NCBI GenBank assembly: GCA_016648135.1
Contig: JADDOH010002340.1
Coordinates: 17,031 to 81,030 of the forward strand
DNA length: 64,000 nucleotides
Reading direction: 5' to 3'
Origin: Agrypnia vestita
Lineage: Eukaryota > Arthropoda > Insecta > Trichoptera > Phryganeidae
Shown here in pieces: positions 11,385 through 23,257 of the stretch. The translations under genes and the position numbers were made by a program. The notes below the pieces were generated by a model. That model was given only the letters and a program-made list of their open reading frames with translations, made no database searches and was not told the origin of the DNA. Each line of letters opens with the position of its first letter. Position 1 is the stretch's first letter.

Positions 11385-11930
11385 TTCTTTTTCTTCTTCT
11401 TCTGCTTCATCTAGGACTGCGTCCTGTCATTGCTCGGAGCCTGTTCCTGGGATGTCCAGCTATCTCGCCATCTTTTATGCGGTCTTTCTGGGAGTCTGGT
11501 GCCAGACGGCAGCTTGTTCGCTGCTATGCTCACTACTCTCTCAGCTCTCAAGCTCTCTCCACATGATCTTTCCAGTAACGTCTTCTAGATCTTCCTCATC
11601 GGACAATATTCTCGACGTCACAAGTCCTTCGTATTTCGGAATTCCTCACTCGGTCTCGGATTGTCAGTCTCGCAATGGGTCGGAGAGTCTTCATCTCAGC
11701 TGTTCTTAGGAGATTTTTAGTCCTGGTAGTGTCAGTCCTTGTCTCGATACCGTACGTCATGATTGGGCGGACACAGGCCTTATATATTTTCACTTAGCTC
11801 TCCTTGAGCATGTGTTCGTTTCTCCAGACGGCATTTCTCAAGCATCTAGCAACAGTTGCGGCTTTGTTTGCTTGCTCTCTTACTTCTTCGTAGAGATCGT
11901 TACTGCTGTATATCTCTAACTCACCTTTTT
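11385..11930 (-). pseudogene. LINE reverse-transcriptase C-terminal remnant with GAA-rich 3' tail
   Basis: On the minus strand three successive frames together resemble the tail of an RTE-like polyprotein. From about 11905 one reads LYEEVREQANKAATVARCLRNAVW. After a stop and frame change, 11793-11596 reads KIYKACVRPIMTYGIET, then RTAEMKTLRPIARLTIRDRVRN. From about 11585, past another stop, comes a terminus with PERPHKRWRDSW. The copy ends in a GAA/AAG-rich run (11385-11410 on the plus strand as TCTTCTTTTTC), as microsatellite-tailed RTE copies often do. The catalytic palm domain is absent, so the copy is 5' truncated and inactive. Confidence 0.75.
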
Positions 11931-12725
11931 ATAATAATTTTCTATTTACGACTTCGGAAAGTTTACATGACCTTTGATGCTGGATAGTAAAATAATGCAG
12001 GTGCACACAACACTAGTGAGAAATAATAATGATTGTAAGGTTAAATCCAAGAAGTAGGTGGTTCCAATCCGTTATCCGATAATTGTTTTATATAGATTTT
12101 TTTCTTCATATTTTTGTACAAGAGCCAAGCAGATCCCACAGCTGGTATCGTCGCCTTACATATCTAGTTAAAATCCTTCTTATCCTACATGTGATCTATT
12201 GTGTGGAGAATTTAAGTGATATTGTTTATTTGGCTTGTTTTATACTAAGATCTATTTTAAGAGATGAATTCCATACTTTACTACAGCCCTCTTGTTTTAT
12301 GAGATAAAGAACATGAACAAAAAAAATTAAATGTATTTTTTGAAAGCTAAAATAATATTAGTTCCTTCTGTGCACAATAGATACATTTTGATAACAAAAA
12401 TTATTGTGCCATAAATATCAAAAAGACTAATATAATACGCGTGCAAGCACCCAAAAAATATCACTTGGATCGCCGATTGTCGCTTATTTCGTCAAATATC
12501 CACACAAAGTAAATGAAAAAAAACCTAATTTTACTTTGTTTCATTGTCATGGCATTTTTATTTTTTATTTTCATTTATTGGTTTTCTTACAGCCATATAA
12601 TTAATCAATCTTGAATAAAAACAATAATTGATGTACAGAGTTTTGGGCCAATTACAAGAAAACGCATATATACAATCGATAAAAAAATAAGAAAAAACAT
12701 GTCCAATAGTGAGTTTGTGTGAGTG
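11931..12725. other. No recognisable feature
   Basis: AT-rich DNA with no motif-bearing frame and no recognised repeat ends. Confidence 0.5.
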
Positions 12726-12729
12726 TGTG

Positions 12730-13130
12730 TATTTGTGTGTTTATTTATTTATTTATTTTAAAACAATCTTAAAAATTTTCCACTGAATTTAAAAATTTAC
12801 TTTAACATACATTTATAGCGAATGGAGAGGGTGGAGGGGAATGTGGGACGGGAGTAGAAGGGAAGATATAATGTACAAATTAGTTTGGGTGCGGTAGTGT
12901 AGCTATTGTTTGTTTTAAGTTTCTTATTGTTGCGTTGAAAATGTCAATGTGGTGATAGTTTGTGTTAAATGAATTTGTGTATCTGTACATAAAGGAGTTT
13001 TGTTTTGAGTTGGTCTTACAAAAGGGGAGATGAAAAGTAGGTGAATGTCTGTTATTGCGAGTTGGGATGTGGTAAGATATTCGTTGAAGAAGTTCATATT
13101 AAAGCTATCGGTGGTAAAAGGGACAGCCAA
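12730..13130 (-). pseudogene. LINE 3' end (C-terminal remnant with (TAAA)n tail)
   Basis: Minus-strand sequence from about 13030 to 12890 reads CKTNSKQNSFMYRYTN, then HHIDIFNATIRNLKQTIATL and a stop. This is the pattern of the extreme C-terminus of Jockey/CR1-type polyproteins, in which a CRTN..NSF.YR block precedes the stop. A (TTTA)n run on the plus strand at about 12739-12760 marks the 3' tail of the copy. Upstream coding sequence is missing or scrambled: a strongly 5'-truncated copy. Confidence 0.6.
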
Positions 13131-13330
13131 TTCCGGGGTTAATTTTTACGAGAATTTTCTTATTTAGGGTATTATGCCGTATGTATATGACCATTTTGGC
13201 CGACGTTTCGTATCCCATTTTATAGACATCAGGGATGATAATTGCCCTGATCACCCTATAGTGGGATCCAAATCGTCGCCCAGAAATATCCCATAATATT
13301 CTGAGCAGCCGCAAAAATCTGAGAACATAC
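13131..13330 (-). mobile_element. Penelope-like element terminal relic with decayed hammerhead core
   Basis: The minus strand carries GAAACGTCGGCC, which is identical to the 3' half of the hammerhead-like motif at 33.23 kb, and a nearby CTGATGT in place of the CTGATGA box. TGGGATACGAAAC and AATATCCC-like words follow the same order as in the better copies at 33.2 and 62.3 kb. It abuts the LINE tail at 12730-13130. I read it as an old copy of the same Penelope terminal repeat with a broken ribozyme core. Confidence 0.6.
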
Positions 13331-15700
13331 CTAAATGAAAATTGCTCGTTTTATCAGATACATAAAAGAATCGAGAGTTTATTTAGATTACGTGCAGTAT
13401 AACATCGCCAAGTTTGTTCGCTTATTTTTTTTTTAACGAATAACGCCTTGATCATTTTTTATCTTTGACTATGTATTAATCCTAGTATTAATATGAAAGG
13501 TTTATCATTTTATTAGTTGCTTTACCTTTACGGCTTGCGATATCCATCATCGTGAGATTAGGAGTAAACGAAATGTGTCGTTATTTGTAATGTCAATATA
13601 TTTTCGTACCAGCGCAGTTACTTTTGATGCTCTACTGGGTCCCTAAAAGAGTTTCGAGATATCGAAATAGACGCCCTAATCCTGGTTAATTTAATTGGAA
13701 TGCCAAAGACACAGTTGTGAGTAAAAGCTAACAAGTCATAAAAACTTGTTTTGAATTCAAACAGGTTTTTATTTAATGTGTTTTGATATTTTATATTATA
13801 CGCTGATTTGTCGCGATATATAGAACAGCCTACCAGTAAAAGAAAGTACCGGATTCAAGTCCCTGAGGAATTCCTGTTTTTTGGGAAAAAGGTTAGTTTT
13901 TAATATTTTTTCAGTGACATCAATTTTGGTTCATTTTATCAATTATTCAGTTGCCTTTCCGGTACAAATTTTTTTCATTTAACTTATCTTTAATGCCAAA
14001 ACTTTGCGAAAAAAATAAAAACCGAAACACATTAAATTATAACTTTAAATAAATGTGCTGTCGATATGAATATCGACGTTTCTCACATATGATAAGATAC
14101 TATTTTTATGTTTTAAATTTTGCAAGTTTATTTGTCACAATGATAATTTAAAAATAAGAATTAATTCTATTCGTGGAAAAGGATAACGATAAAAATATAT
14201 ACTTATTTTAATCACCGAGACCAATATACTTCTGTTACTTATTTTTATGTTAATTACTAGACGTCATTATTCACATAAAAAATAGATTTTCACAGAAATT
14301 CTAATGATGCGACTTTTGGGAAATTTCAATTTTTTCCATATTATGGGACACTTATGTCGAAATGTGTGTATATCTATGTACGTCTTAAAATTTATTAATA
14401 TTTATTTATTGAAGCGTACACAGTGAGTACAGTTATATATTTTAGAGTTCATTTGTTTAATTTTTCAGTTATTATTGTTTTTTAGTTTTATGTAAAAGAT
14501 ATTCAGTGTCTCCTTAACTAAGAGTCAGGCTCATTCGTTGCTTCCAACAGTGGAATCTAAATAATATCCATGTTATCTAAATAAACCAAAATTAGAATTT
14601 AGAAAATCATAATATTTAAAAAACTAAAAATATAACAATTTATAAAAATATAATTTTTTATAACAAAATAAGAATGAATTCAAAACGAATCCTAAACATA
14701 AGCATGAAATACATTTATACAAATTAATGAGAATTAATTATAGATATTAGTATTATATTATATATTAGCATATTATTTTCGACTAATCCCTTCCCTATTG
14801 TGTTGTCTCCAAGGTCGAACAAAATGATAAAAAATAAAAAACCTTGCAAAAATTTATGATAGAATTTTTTTAAGGTTTTTATCACTTTATTTGAGTTGTA
14901 TCGAAGTTAATGAATTTTTCATAATCGATAAGTCGTGGTTGCTTGAACATTTTCAATTCAATATCAAGGCAGGAATCCACCCGAAAATTTTGCTACTTGC
15001 TATGAGACATCTATATATACGTAATCTACCGGCATCTTGCGGCCGGTGTAAGTGTTTCTTTACTGTTAAATTATATTGTGAATTCCTTGGCGGTTCCTAA
15101 TGTCACTTGAAATTAGCGATTTGGATACGTTTGAAAATGCGACCAACCATTGTCTAAGCAATTTAAAATTCTTCACCAGCAGCTGTTTATCGATATTCGC
15201 TTATTATGCGTTCCTTGGTTTGGGCGTAACATAGAATCAACTAGTTCATCGGAAGTCTTCTGGCTCTGTTTATTTTAACAGTTGCTGAGTTGTGTATGTA
15301 TGCATGGACAGTAGTCGCCGATTGGTGTCTTTAATGTTTAACATTTTTAAATACATTTTTAATTTATTGTATATATTTTTTTAAATTTCCTTTGTATAGT
15401 GTAATACGTTGCCGTATTGCATTACAACTGATCGTTCATAATTGGATTAGAAGCAAAATTGATACTTTTCACATGACGAGAATACAGGGCGAAGTGTTTG
15501 AATATGATTATCTGACCGAAATTATGTTGGTGTGTTCCAGAAGCATTTTAATATTAATTATTATAGAGATATTAAAACATGAATAAAACAAATAACGATT
15601 GATATTTTCTATTACATGCTATTACTCAATTAAATAACTAATAGCAGTTTAATATACAATAAATAATATTTACCTAGGTATTTGGATGTATGTGTCAAAT
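13331..15700. other. No recognisable feature
   Basis: Very AT-rich with no recognisable protein or repeat boundary. A short ATATTTATTTATTGAAGCGTA near 14398 resembles a degraded LINE tail. Confidence 0.5.
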
Positions 15701-15712
15701 AATCGATTTGTC

Positions 15713-15759
15713 ATCGACATATAAAAATACACTAATCAGGTGTATTTTTATATGTCGAT
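15713..15759. repeat. Perfect 20-bp inverted repeat with 7-nt loop
   Basis: The arm 15713-15732 (ATCGACATATAAAAATACAC) is the exact reverse complement of 15740-15759, separated by TAATCAG. The stem is mismatch-free, unlike animal microRNA precursors. It may be a minimal MITE derivative or the residue of a transposon excision or inversion. Confidence 0.85.
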
Positions 15760-15900
15760 TGATCGATCTACAATCATGGATACAATTTATGCGATTAAAT
15801 GAAAAATTATCAATTAGTAAATGTTTTGCATCGATAAGTGCTTTTGGTACCTATTAATACCACAAATTGAAATATACAGATAAAAAAATAATTATGATAT

Positions 15901-16230
15901 TGTAACGAGTTGTCGGTTGACGTTTGACAGCTGAATACTAGGCGCATGCGCGCGGAACAGCGCAGAACATGCGCAGAACGGCGGGCCGGTGTGCTCAGTC
16001 GTTGAAATTAAGAAGTAACATAATTCGAAAGCGAAGATTTTATAAAAGTTCTTACCACAGTAGCCAAACAAAAGCGAAGCGGTTTTTCGAGTTTAAAGTG
16101 TAGTACCGCGTTGCTAGCGAATTTAAAATGTCAGATAAAATGTTGAAGCGATAATAAAGGTTTATTTTACGAGTGATCAATTACGAAATACGTTTTTTAT
16201 TTCATTTCGACCGAGCCACGACACGTAACA
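15901..16230 (+). mobile_element. Solo LTR of an LTR retrotransposon
   Basis: The 330-bp unit starts TGTAACGAGTTG and ends CACGTAACA, giving the canonical TG...CA ends. It contains TATAAAA at 16041-16047 and AATAAA at 16153-16158 in the order expected for U3-R-U5. ATAT flanks both ends (15897-15900 and 16231-16234), consistent with a 4-bp target-site duplication, though this is low-complexity sequence. U3 includes CG-rich words (GCGCATGCGCGCGG) that contrast with the flanks. No internal retroviral-type genes or second LTR are seen nearby, so it most likely formed by LTR-LTR recombination. Gypsy-type is inferred from the 4-bp TSD. Orientation is set by the TATA and polyadenylation signals. Confidence 0.75.
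16041..16047 (+). promoter_or_regulatory. TATA box of the solo LTR
   Basis: TATAAAA lies about 140 bases into the LTR and about 105 bases before its AATAAA, the spacing expected of an LTR promoter. No gene lies downstream on the plus strand to be driven by it. Confidence 0.55.
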
Positions 16231-18357
16231 ATATTTGTGTGGGGCTTCTACATAAATTTTTGATATCTGTAATACCGTTCATAGCAACTAGGCTTGTTCC
16301 CAAATAAATTTCTCGATAAATCGCGGAGATAATCTATTGCGCAATAGATTCATTTTAGTGATCTTCACCCCTTCTGTTATTTAAATCCCCCCATAAAATC
16401 CCTATTAAATGCAACCTACTGACATCTATAAAGTATATTTTTACCCGACTGTGCGACGCAAAGGAGGGTAATGTTTATCAGCCCACGTATGTATGTATGT
16501 TTGTTCCTTTATGACGCTCTAGAAAACGCGTGGGTCGATTTTGATGATTCTTACGTCAATCGATTTGTTTTAATCTTGCGAGTGTCACTAAGACGAGACA
16601 TTACTCATAATTCAATATAGCGACAACCAGACGTATATTGTGAAATTAAAAAAAATCGGCGAACTACGTTAACACTGAATAGGTATTCCCATTATTGAGA
16701 AGATTTGAGCCGGTCTAGATTTTAAGTGGGTCCCGACTGTTAATGTTATATTATATAATCAAAATCGAACAATCGCATAAAAAAATTTTTTCAATTCGTT
16801 GAGCAACTTTGTAGAGTAACATTAAAAAAAAAGATTTTATTATTTATTTATATCTACTTATATTCATTAATTACATCTACCTACATGTTTCAGAAAAACC
16901 TTTCCTTTGTCAAAACACCCTGACAATTAATTTACTCTGCATTAGCTTTCATATATTTTATTATTTAATGCTTACACGTCCAATACCTATATGGGTTTTA
17001 AACAATTGTATCGATTAGTTCATGGAAGTTCAAAACATTATTAAATTACACATTATTAAAATACGTACACATATAAACCGGTGATTTTATATGTGTGTGA
17101 GTGAGCGTAAAGATGCGTCGCGCCATTGCTCTAATAAAGCTATATTATTGGCTGAGTTGAATTATATCACAGACAATAAATCAATAATTGTACTCTTGAC
17201 TAATCGATTTAATCTCGATTTATGACATCCGTGGTCGGCGTTCCACCTTAGAAGCTGGGCGCGGTACAGCGTTCAGTCCAAGTATGATCTCAGATCAATA
17301 GAGTAATACTAATGATGCTGTTATAATTATATATTTTTATTTTATTTTTTACGCTTCAACAGGCCAGGAGGCCCAATTACAGAAGCGAAATACACCACAG
17401 AACACCCAGGCGTGAGTAAATCACATACCGCCTCATTTGCTCAGTGGGATAACATTAGTCGCAGGGCGTCTGAATTCGAATCTTTCAATTCCGTAGAATG
17501 TGAAATAATTGTCCATTTCTTTTTGAGACAATTACGTATATATAAATGCCCTTTAAAAATATGGTAATACCAACATTAAGTCTTTCTCAACTAGGCCAAA
17601 TTTTCTTCACTACCATATTTATTTGAAATTAGATTACCAAAAGGTCGTTTAATGACCCTCATAGATAATGGTACTAAGACCTTTTAAATTACAGTTTTGA
17701 AATGAACAGAAAAGACAAGTACGGAGAATATTGAAAAACAATTTGTGAAGTTGTTGCTGCTCAAAAGCAATCGGGTCTTAATTTGTATTGCTTTCTTCTG
17801 ATGTTTCATGACTTCAACACGTCCTTCAATTTCCAGTCGAAGTGTGCTGGAGGTATAGTAGCCGGCAAACATCTTGAAATTTTACAGCGTAGTGGGGAGA
17901 AGTTTGCGCATCTACCTTTCCACCAAAGAGACCCAAATTTTGCCTTCTGCGCATACCCCCACTACGCCAAAGAATTTCAAGAAGTTTCAACTGTACTTAA
18001 CTTTGCAGATTGATTCCATCTTGTATGCTTATAGAAATGTTGATCTTCTGAGATAAAACAAGAGTCGGATTTTCCTCAACAGGTAGGTATTTTTCGTGAC
18101 TCACATTGATTGCGAATGTAGTCATCGAGTACCTGGAATGGACTCTTGGTCCCTGTTTTAGTCACGTAAATTTTGCGATATTTCCGCATAATATAATGTT
18201 AAAAGTATCTTGCGTCTTTTAAAATAAATCTTAGAATGCAAGCACATTTTCTCTTCTAACTTTTGCTCTCGAAATTTGCATAAAGGACAATACAGAATCA
18301 TTTTAGAGTTTGCTAGGCCATCCGCTGTCTAGTGTTTTTTATTGATGGTTATACCTT
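16231..18357. other. No gene; palindrome and microsatellite only
   Basis: The stretch holds a perfect 20-bp palindrome AATCTATTGCGCAATAGATT (16331-16350), a short (GTAT)n run near 16488-16500, and a TTATTTATTTATAT tail-like run near 16842. No coding region carries a motif. Confidence 0.5.
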
Positions 18358-18513
18358 TATTTTAACCGGTTATTTTCAGTACAGTTATTTGGGGTTTGTA
18401 TCTGATTGTGTCGATGATTGATAATCCGTCGAATTGCAAAAAATCAGTTACCAATCTTCGACGTAATTGGACACAAATCTCAAATAACGGTTAGTGTGTA
18501 ACCGGTTAAAATA
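18358..18513. mobile_element. Small MITE with 15-bp terminal inverted repeats
   Basis: TATTTTAACCGGTTA at 18358-18372 is the exact inverted complement of 18499-18513. The arms continue imperfectly inward, since ACAGTTATTTGGGGTTTGT pairs approximately with ACAAATCTCAAATAACGG. At 156 bp and without coding capacity it fits a MITE. No clear TSD is visible. A related end lies at 3612. Confidence 0.65.
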
Positions 18514-20330
18514 CCGTCACTAGTATTTTTAATGCAGAACACATCTAAACTCGTTTTTTTTGTCGTATACGCGTCGTGTCTGTCGCTGTTGCCACTTGGT
18601 AGTGGCGCACTCAAGATGTATAAATGTGTTCGCTCTGTATCTGAACTGAAAATAGTGATTAGCCAAATTGCCAGAAGTAGAAAAACACGAATTAAAAAAA
18701 ATGTCTTCTGCTGATAGCTTACTTACATGACATTTCTGAGGGTTCATTAACCATCGCATCATTTTTGTGTCTGTTTTAAAAATCTCTTTTTGTTATTTTC
18801 GGTCTTCTACCGCTCGCAAAGCTGCATAGAGTGATGACCATGTTAACTATTTTATTCGTTTCCTCTCTTTATTTGTCCTTTCGCTTTTTTGCCTTCACTA
18901 TTTAATTAAACAGTTATTTACCTACCTCCCTATCTAGGCAGTAACACAGTCTGATGTCCAAGTGCGGGTATTTTGTATCACGGTATGGTAAAGGTTAAAA
19001 ATAGTTGCCGCGAGCGAAATGGACTTCGATTTATCATCTCCTATTTGGAAGCGACAAGTTTCACGTGCGGACACAAGTCACGAATGATGGTCGTCACACA
19101 GTGTAACTACAAGCGCGTGTTACCAAGATTGTCGGTAGGGATGGCCTAGTTCCCGGCCCAGTTCTTCCGGCGATGACTAATTCCGCTGGCTCGGTGAGTT
19201 CGATTATAGCCACTAAAAAGATGTACGTCATCGCCCGTCCGATAAGTGAGAATTTTCAATACACTTATAAAATTTATTTATGCGAGTACGCAAGCGGCCT
19301 AATGTGCGGGAATGTGCTTTATCAGCATTAAGGGCGTTTATCAGTTGGGAAGGAACTCAGTCATAACATGTCTTACACAAAAGCCAGACGTGGAGTGACT
19401 GACTGCTGGTTGCCTGTTAGTGGTTTCCAAAGTCATCGGTCACACCTTGCTTAGCCGTCGTTACAGAGGCGAGAGTCTTGGGCTCGTAGTAGCTGGGCTC
19501 GAGCGTCCTGGCGAGTATAATTGTTATAGAATGAGACTTCAAATTAGAAAGCTCCGCTAAATTGAGATATGTTTTATCCTTTTCAGCTTCGGATGTATTA
19601 GTGTTTGATCGCTCTATGCATTTCCGTACCTAAATCTTGTTGGACCTTAATGATCAGGACCAGATGTTATTGAACACATCCGCTTTTTCCTACACCTTTA
19701 CATAGTGCACGCTCTACTAAAATCTTATTTCTACGACTGACGCAATATTACTTGATTTTGGAACATTTCAATTTTATCTGCTTGACTATGCTGACCTGTG
19801 ACCTCGTTGTATGTACGTGGCCGTACAAATCTTTCGGATGAGGAACAAAGTATAAGAAGAAGCAATCCAACTACCTGGATCCGGAGGAAAATAAGATGAG
19901 AGCGTGCTTCCTTTCATTACCCATTGAAAGATAAATGAAAGAAAGTAAAGAAAGAAAGACCTCTCCATAAACATGTACCAAATCCATTTCCCAATAACTT
20001 TTCCATTCTACAATCCGTGTTCAAACAAATACCATAAACTATGGATTATGATTCAGTCAGCGGGTTTCAAATTCAGAACATTACTGAATTCCGGGTACCT
20101 ATATTATTTTCCTTTTGTGCAATATCATATTTATTAGTATACTTATATTATATATTTTTAAAGTGAGGCGGTGACGTCACGCGCTTCTATGATGTTCTTA
20201 TCGTGATTGCTTTGCATTCTTATTTTCATTGACGATAATGTTTATATGTTTATTAGCATTCTTCGAACATTGCGTATTAAACGCCTTGTGTAGGTTTTCA
20301 TATTACGCGTGATGAGAAAATGCCATTGCA
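18514..20330. other. No recognisable feature
   Basis: A less AT-rich block spans about 18950-19520 but has no motif-bearing frame or splice-flanked open stretch. No repeat termini were recognised. Confidence 0.45.
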
Positions 20331-20543
20331 CTTTTTTTATTATTTAAATTTTTATTTTTTTATTTATTAGAGACACTAACAGGATAATAGGTACGTGATA
20401 CTCTGATAATAAACATTATATTATGCCCATTATCCCAATTACAAGTGTCTTCGGCACGCTCTAGTAACATGTATTTTTACTATTATTATTTTTTATTTAT
20501 TTTATTAATTTTGTTAATATAATATTAATAATATTAAAATTAA

Positions 20544-21240
20544 TTATATTTTATATGTACATTTATGTGTATTGTATATTTTGTGTTTGAATGTAGTGCG
20601 ATTAGTATTTAATGAATGATTGATTAAATGTATCTGTAGGTTCATGTGATCGTTTAGAAAATGGATGTTGTGCATGAGTGAGTTTTTGAACGAAGATAAG
20701 GTGTCTGCAAGAATATCAGCATCAATGTTAGGGTCAGCACAATATAAATTATATGTGCGACACAACATTGTGATGGGAGTAAAGTAACCGACATTATTAG
20801 TGTGCTGACTTATTCTGAAGAACTCCGGGTTTCTTATACGGGGTTTAACATGCAAATTTATATCAGATAGAGAGAGAGAATCAATAGCTCCACTGAGAAT
20901 CTTGTGTAGCACAACAAGATCGGATATTTTCCGTCGGGACTCAAGTTTGTGCATCTTGAAAAAGGCAAGTCGATCGTCGTAGCTGTGAAGGTTGTTGTGT
21001 TGACCAGCTTTGTATGACAAAATACGTAGAAACTTTTTCTGCACTCTCTCGATTCTCGTAACATGTGTTGTGTAATAAGGTGACCAAATAACTGACGAAT
21101 ATTCCAATATACTTCGTACTAGTGATGTATAGAGAAATTTTAGACTTTGAGGATTTTTAAAGTCTTGAGTAATTCTGGTGATAAATCCCAACATAGTATA
21201 TGCCTTGTTTGTGATATTATCAAAGTGAGTTTAGAATCTA
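20544..21240 (-). pseudogene. LINE post-RT C-terminal segment
   Basis: From about 21220 the minus strand reads NITNKAYTMLGFITRITQ, then SLVRSILEYSSVIWSPYYTT, RIERVQKKFLRIL, and a C-terminal block with RRKISDLVVLHKILSG, ending at the stop at 20544. This is the thumb and C-terminal region that follows the RT in Jockey/CR1-type LINEs. It is out of frame with the RT segment, so translation of a complete protein is not possible. The following 200 bases are AT-rich 3' UTR-like sequence ending in TAAA/TAAAT-type runs. Confidence 0.88.
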
Positions 21241-22323
21241 GCATGACGCCCAGATCCTTTATTGAAACGACTTTAGCGAGTGGAACATCATTCAGTTTAT
21301 AAAAAAAATCTCTTTTTTGAATATTTTTAGTGAAACTAATACATGAACATTTCTTAGCATTAAGTGACATATTATTTGCTTTACACCAATTTGATAGTTC
21401 GTCCAGATCTCTTTGTCGGAGACGACTATCTTCCAGGCTACGAATGGTGGAATAAATTTTTAAATCATCGGCATATAATAGACACTTATTTCTTAATATA
21501 TTTGGCAAGTCATTTATGAAGATAAGATAGAAAAAGGGACCAAGGTGAGAACCTTGAGGAACTCCTGATGTGATAGAAACTGGAGATGAATCATATCCAT
21601 TTACAGTCACCACTTGAGTTCGATGAGAAATGTAAGATTCTATCCATCTCAATAAGTTGCCGTGGATTCCTATAGCATGAAGTTTTGTCAAAAGTATACG
21701 AAGATTCACCTTGTCAAACGCCTTGCTGAAATCTGTATATATTATTTCCATTTGAGATCTCGAATCAAACGATTTGCAAATCTGATTCACAAACTCAAGC
21801 AGGTTGGTAGTTGTGGATTTTTTTGGAACAAAGCCGTGTTCATTAATGCAAAATGTCTGACGAAAGTGGGCGAATATGTATCGATAGCAAATAATCGCGA
21901 ATATCTTTCCAAAACAAGATAGTTTACTTATAGGTCTATAGTTACTAACGTCACTTTTATTTCCTGTCTTAAATATTGGTGTAATGTGAGCTACTTTCCA
22001 TAAGTCGGGGAACTTACCTTCTTTTAAAGATTTGCTAAAAATGATATAGATAGGATCTAGAAGAAGGTGAGCACAATTTTTTATAAGAAGTGGAGGAATA
22101 CCATCAGGTCCTGCGCCCTTGGCGGGATCCAATTCTTTCATAATTTTTAATATTTCATTTTTATGCAGTGGTGTAAAGGAAAGTGAATCGAGAGAGTCGT
22201 TAATGAGAGCAAATGAGTGATGTTGAGAAGCATTATCAAAAACTGAAGCGAAAAATTCTAAAAAGATATCAGAAATTTCTTGACCGCATGTAGCATATTT
22301 TTCTCTCAGAAACATTGTTTTAA
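21140..22323 (-). pseudogene. LINE reverse-transcriptase domain (interrupted)
   Basis: About 390 codons read continuously. Counting from the segment start, KGAGPDGIP lies near residue 66, SNYRPIS near 124, the palm motif YTDFSKAFD near 193 with its catalytic Asp, GVPQGSHLGP near 251, and the second catalytic motif YADDLKIY near 281. These are the ordered RT blocks of Jockey/CR1-superfamily LINEs, which copy their own RNA onto nicked target DNA. The Met at the start of this segment is not a true start: the upstream half of the ORF lies beyond the nested insertion. The frame degrades after about residue 365, where the downstream C-terminal segment (from 21194) takes over in another frame. Confidence 0.9.
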
Positions 22324-22868
22324 CTAACTAACTAACCATCACGCCGTTTCCCTGCAAGGGTAGGCAGGGAGGATTGAACGCCACACTCTTCTATCCTGGC
22401 ACACCACTTTTGCTTCGGCCACATTCATACATCTTCTCATACACGTTCTACGGTTGTTGCGGCTTTTAACAGGGCCATCCTCAAATACTTGTAGTACCTG
22501 ATCGTGCCAGGTCTTTCGCGGACGCCCTCTATTCCTGTTGCCTTCAACATTCGCCTCATATATTTTCTTAACCATCCTTTTCCTCGTTCATACGTTCCAC
22601 ATGACCAAACCATCTCAGCACTCCTTTCTTTATTCTATCTACCACACTACAGCCAGCATTGCATTCACTTCTAATTTGTTCATTCCTCACTTCTATCGAC
22701 CAAAGATTTTCCACACAAGCGTCTTAGTGACCGCATTTCAACCGCATTCAGTCTACTTTCATTCCTCTTTTGCCAATTCCAGGCTTCACTTCCATACATA
22801 AAGGTTGGCACTAGAACGCCATTATGTACCGCTAGTCTTGCTTCTTTTGACAAATTCTTATTGGCCAT
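22324..22868 (-). mobile_element. Nested 5'-truncated RTE-like LINE tail with 14-bp TSD
   Basis: This minus-strand insertion is flanked by the identical 14 bases AAACATTGTTTTAA at 22310-22323 and 22869-22882. It encodes the tail of another LINE class: KNLSKEARLAVHNGVLVPTF, then YGSEAWNWQKRNESRLNAVE and LRRLCGKSL, and after a degraded gap GNRNRGRPRKTWHDQV and RRVWRSILPAYP followed by a stop near 22339. The 3' end is a (GTTA)n microsatellite. A microsatellite tail, 5' truncation and a TSD of this length are expected from target-primed reverse transcription. It must be younger than the Jockey/CR1-type copy it interrupts. RTE-like assignment is from remembered patterns. Confidence 0.88.
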
Positions 22869-22882
22869 AAACATTGTTTTAA

Positions 22883-23066
22883 GGATTGCATTAGTGAATT
22901 TCTTGGTTTTAGTGTATTCCCATAATATATTAGTCCCGATATGTAATGATTGCTCTATAGAATTTATATATGAGTGATAGCAGGCACGAATACTATTCTT
23001 AATGCGAGATCTTAGCATAGAAAAGGCACTTGCCTTGCATTGTATTATTTTTAAGAAAATTGAGAA
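22883..23066 (-). pseudogene. Upstream part of the interrupted LINE ORF
   Basis: Minus-strand frame IIQCKASAFSMLRSRIKN, then CYHSYINSIEQSLHIGTN and LWEYTKTKKF, reaching the 14-bp TSD at 22882-22869. This is the linker between endonuclease and RT in Jockey/CR1-type LINEs, and it joins in register to the RT segment across the insertion. A stop at 23067-23069 marks the end of readable sequence. No endonuclease motifs lie further upstream, so the copy appears 5' truncated near here. Confidence 0.8.
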
Positions 23067-23257
23067 TCAAGACAGAGGAGTCTATCACAAAATTGCACTG
23101 AATCACATGAACTATGAACATGATAAAACTCTAATTTATTTACACGTATTTTTTAATTTTAATGGGTTACTATTAGCAGTTACAAATGTTTTATTGAAAA
23201 TAATAATTATATATATATTAAAGAAAACACACTATTCTTATAAAGTTGCAATATGAG
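23067..23257. other. No recognisable feature
   Basis: AT-rich spacer between the LINE and the SINE-like repeat; nothing supported. Confidence 0.5.

Larger units (their letters stand above)
20330..23066 (-). mobile_element. Jockey/CR1-type LINE, 5' truncated, interrupted by a second LINE tail
   Basis: This minus-strand non-LTR retrotransposon spans the endonuclease-RT linker, the RT and the C-terminal region, then an AT-rich 3' end (about 20330-20540). Its reading frame runs from about 23066 to 22883, is interrupted by a foreign insertion (22324-22868) with a 14-bp TSD, and resumes at 22309. A deletion or frameshift near 21200-21240 separates the RT from the C-terminal part. The N-terminal endonuclease is missing. 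The copy is therefore dead, but its motifs are well preserved, suggesting moderate age. Confidence 0.85.

Noticed and set aside
15713..15759. microRNA precursor
   Set aside because: The stem is perfect and short with a 7-nt loop, unlike typical animal precursors; more like a MITE remnant.
20858..21064. Short frames overlapping the LINE on both strands
   Set aside because: Shadow frames of the LINE coding sequence; no independent motif.
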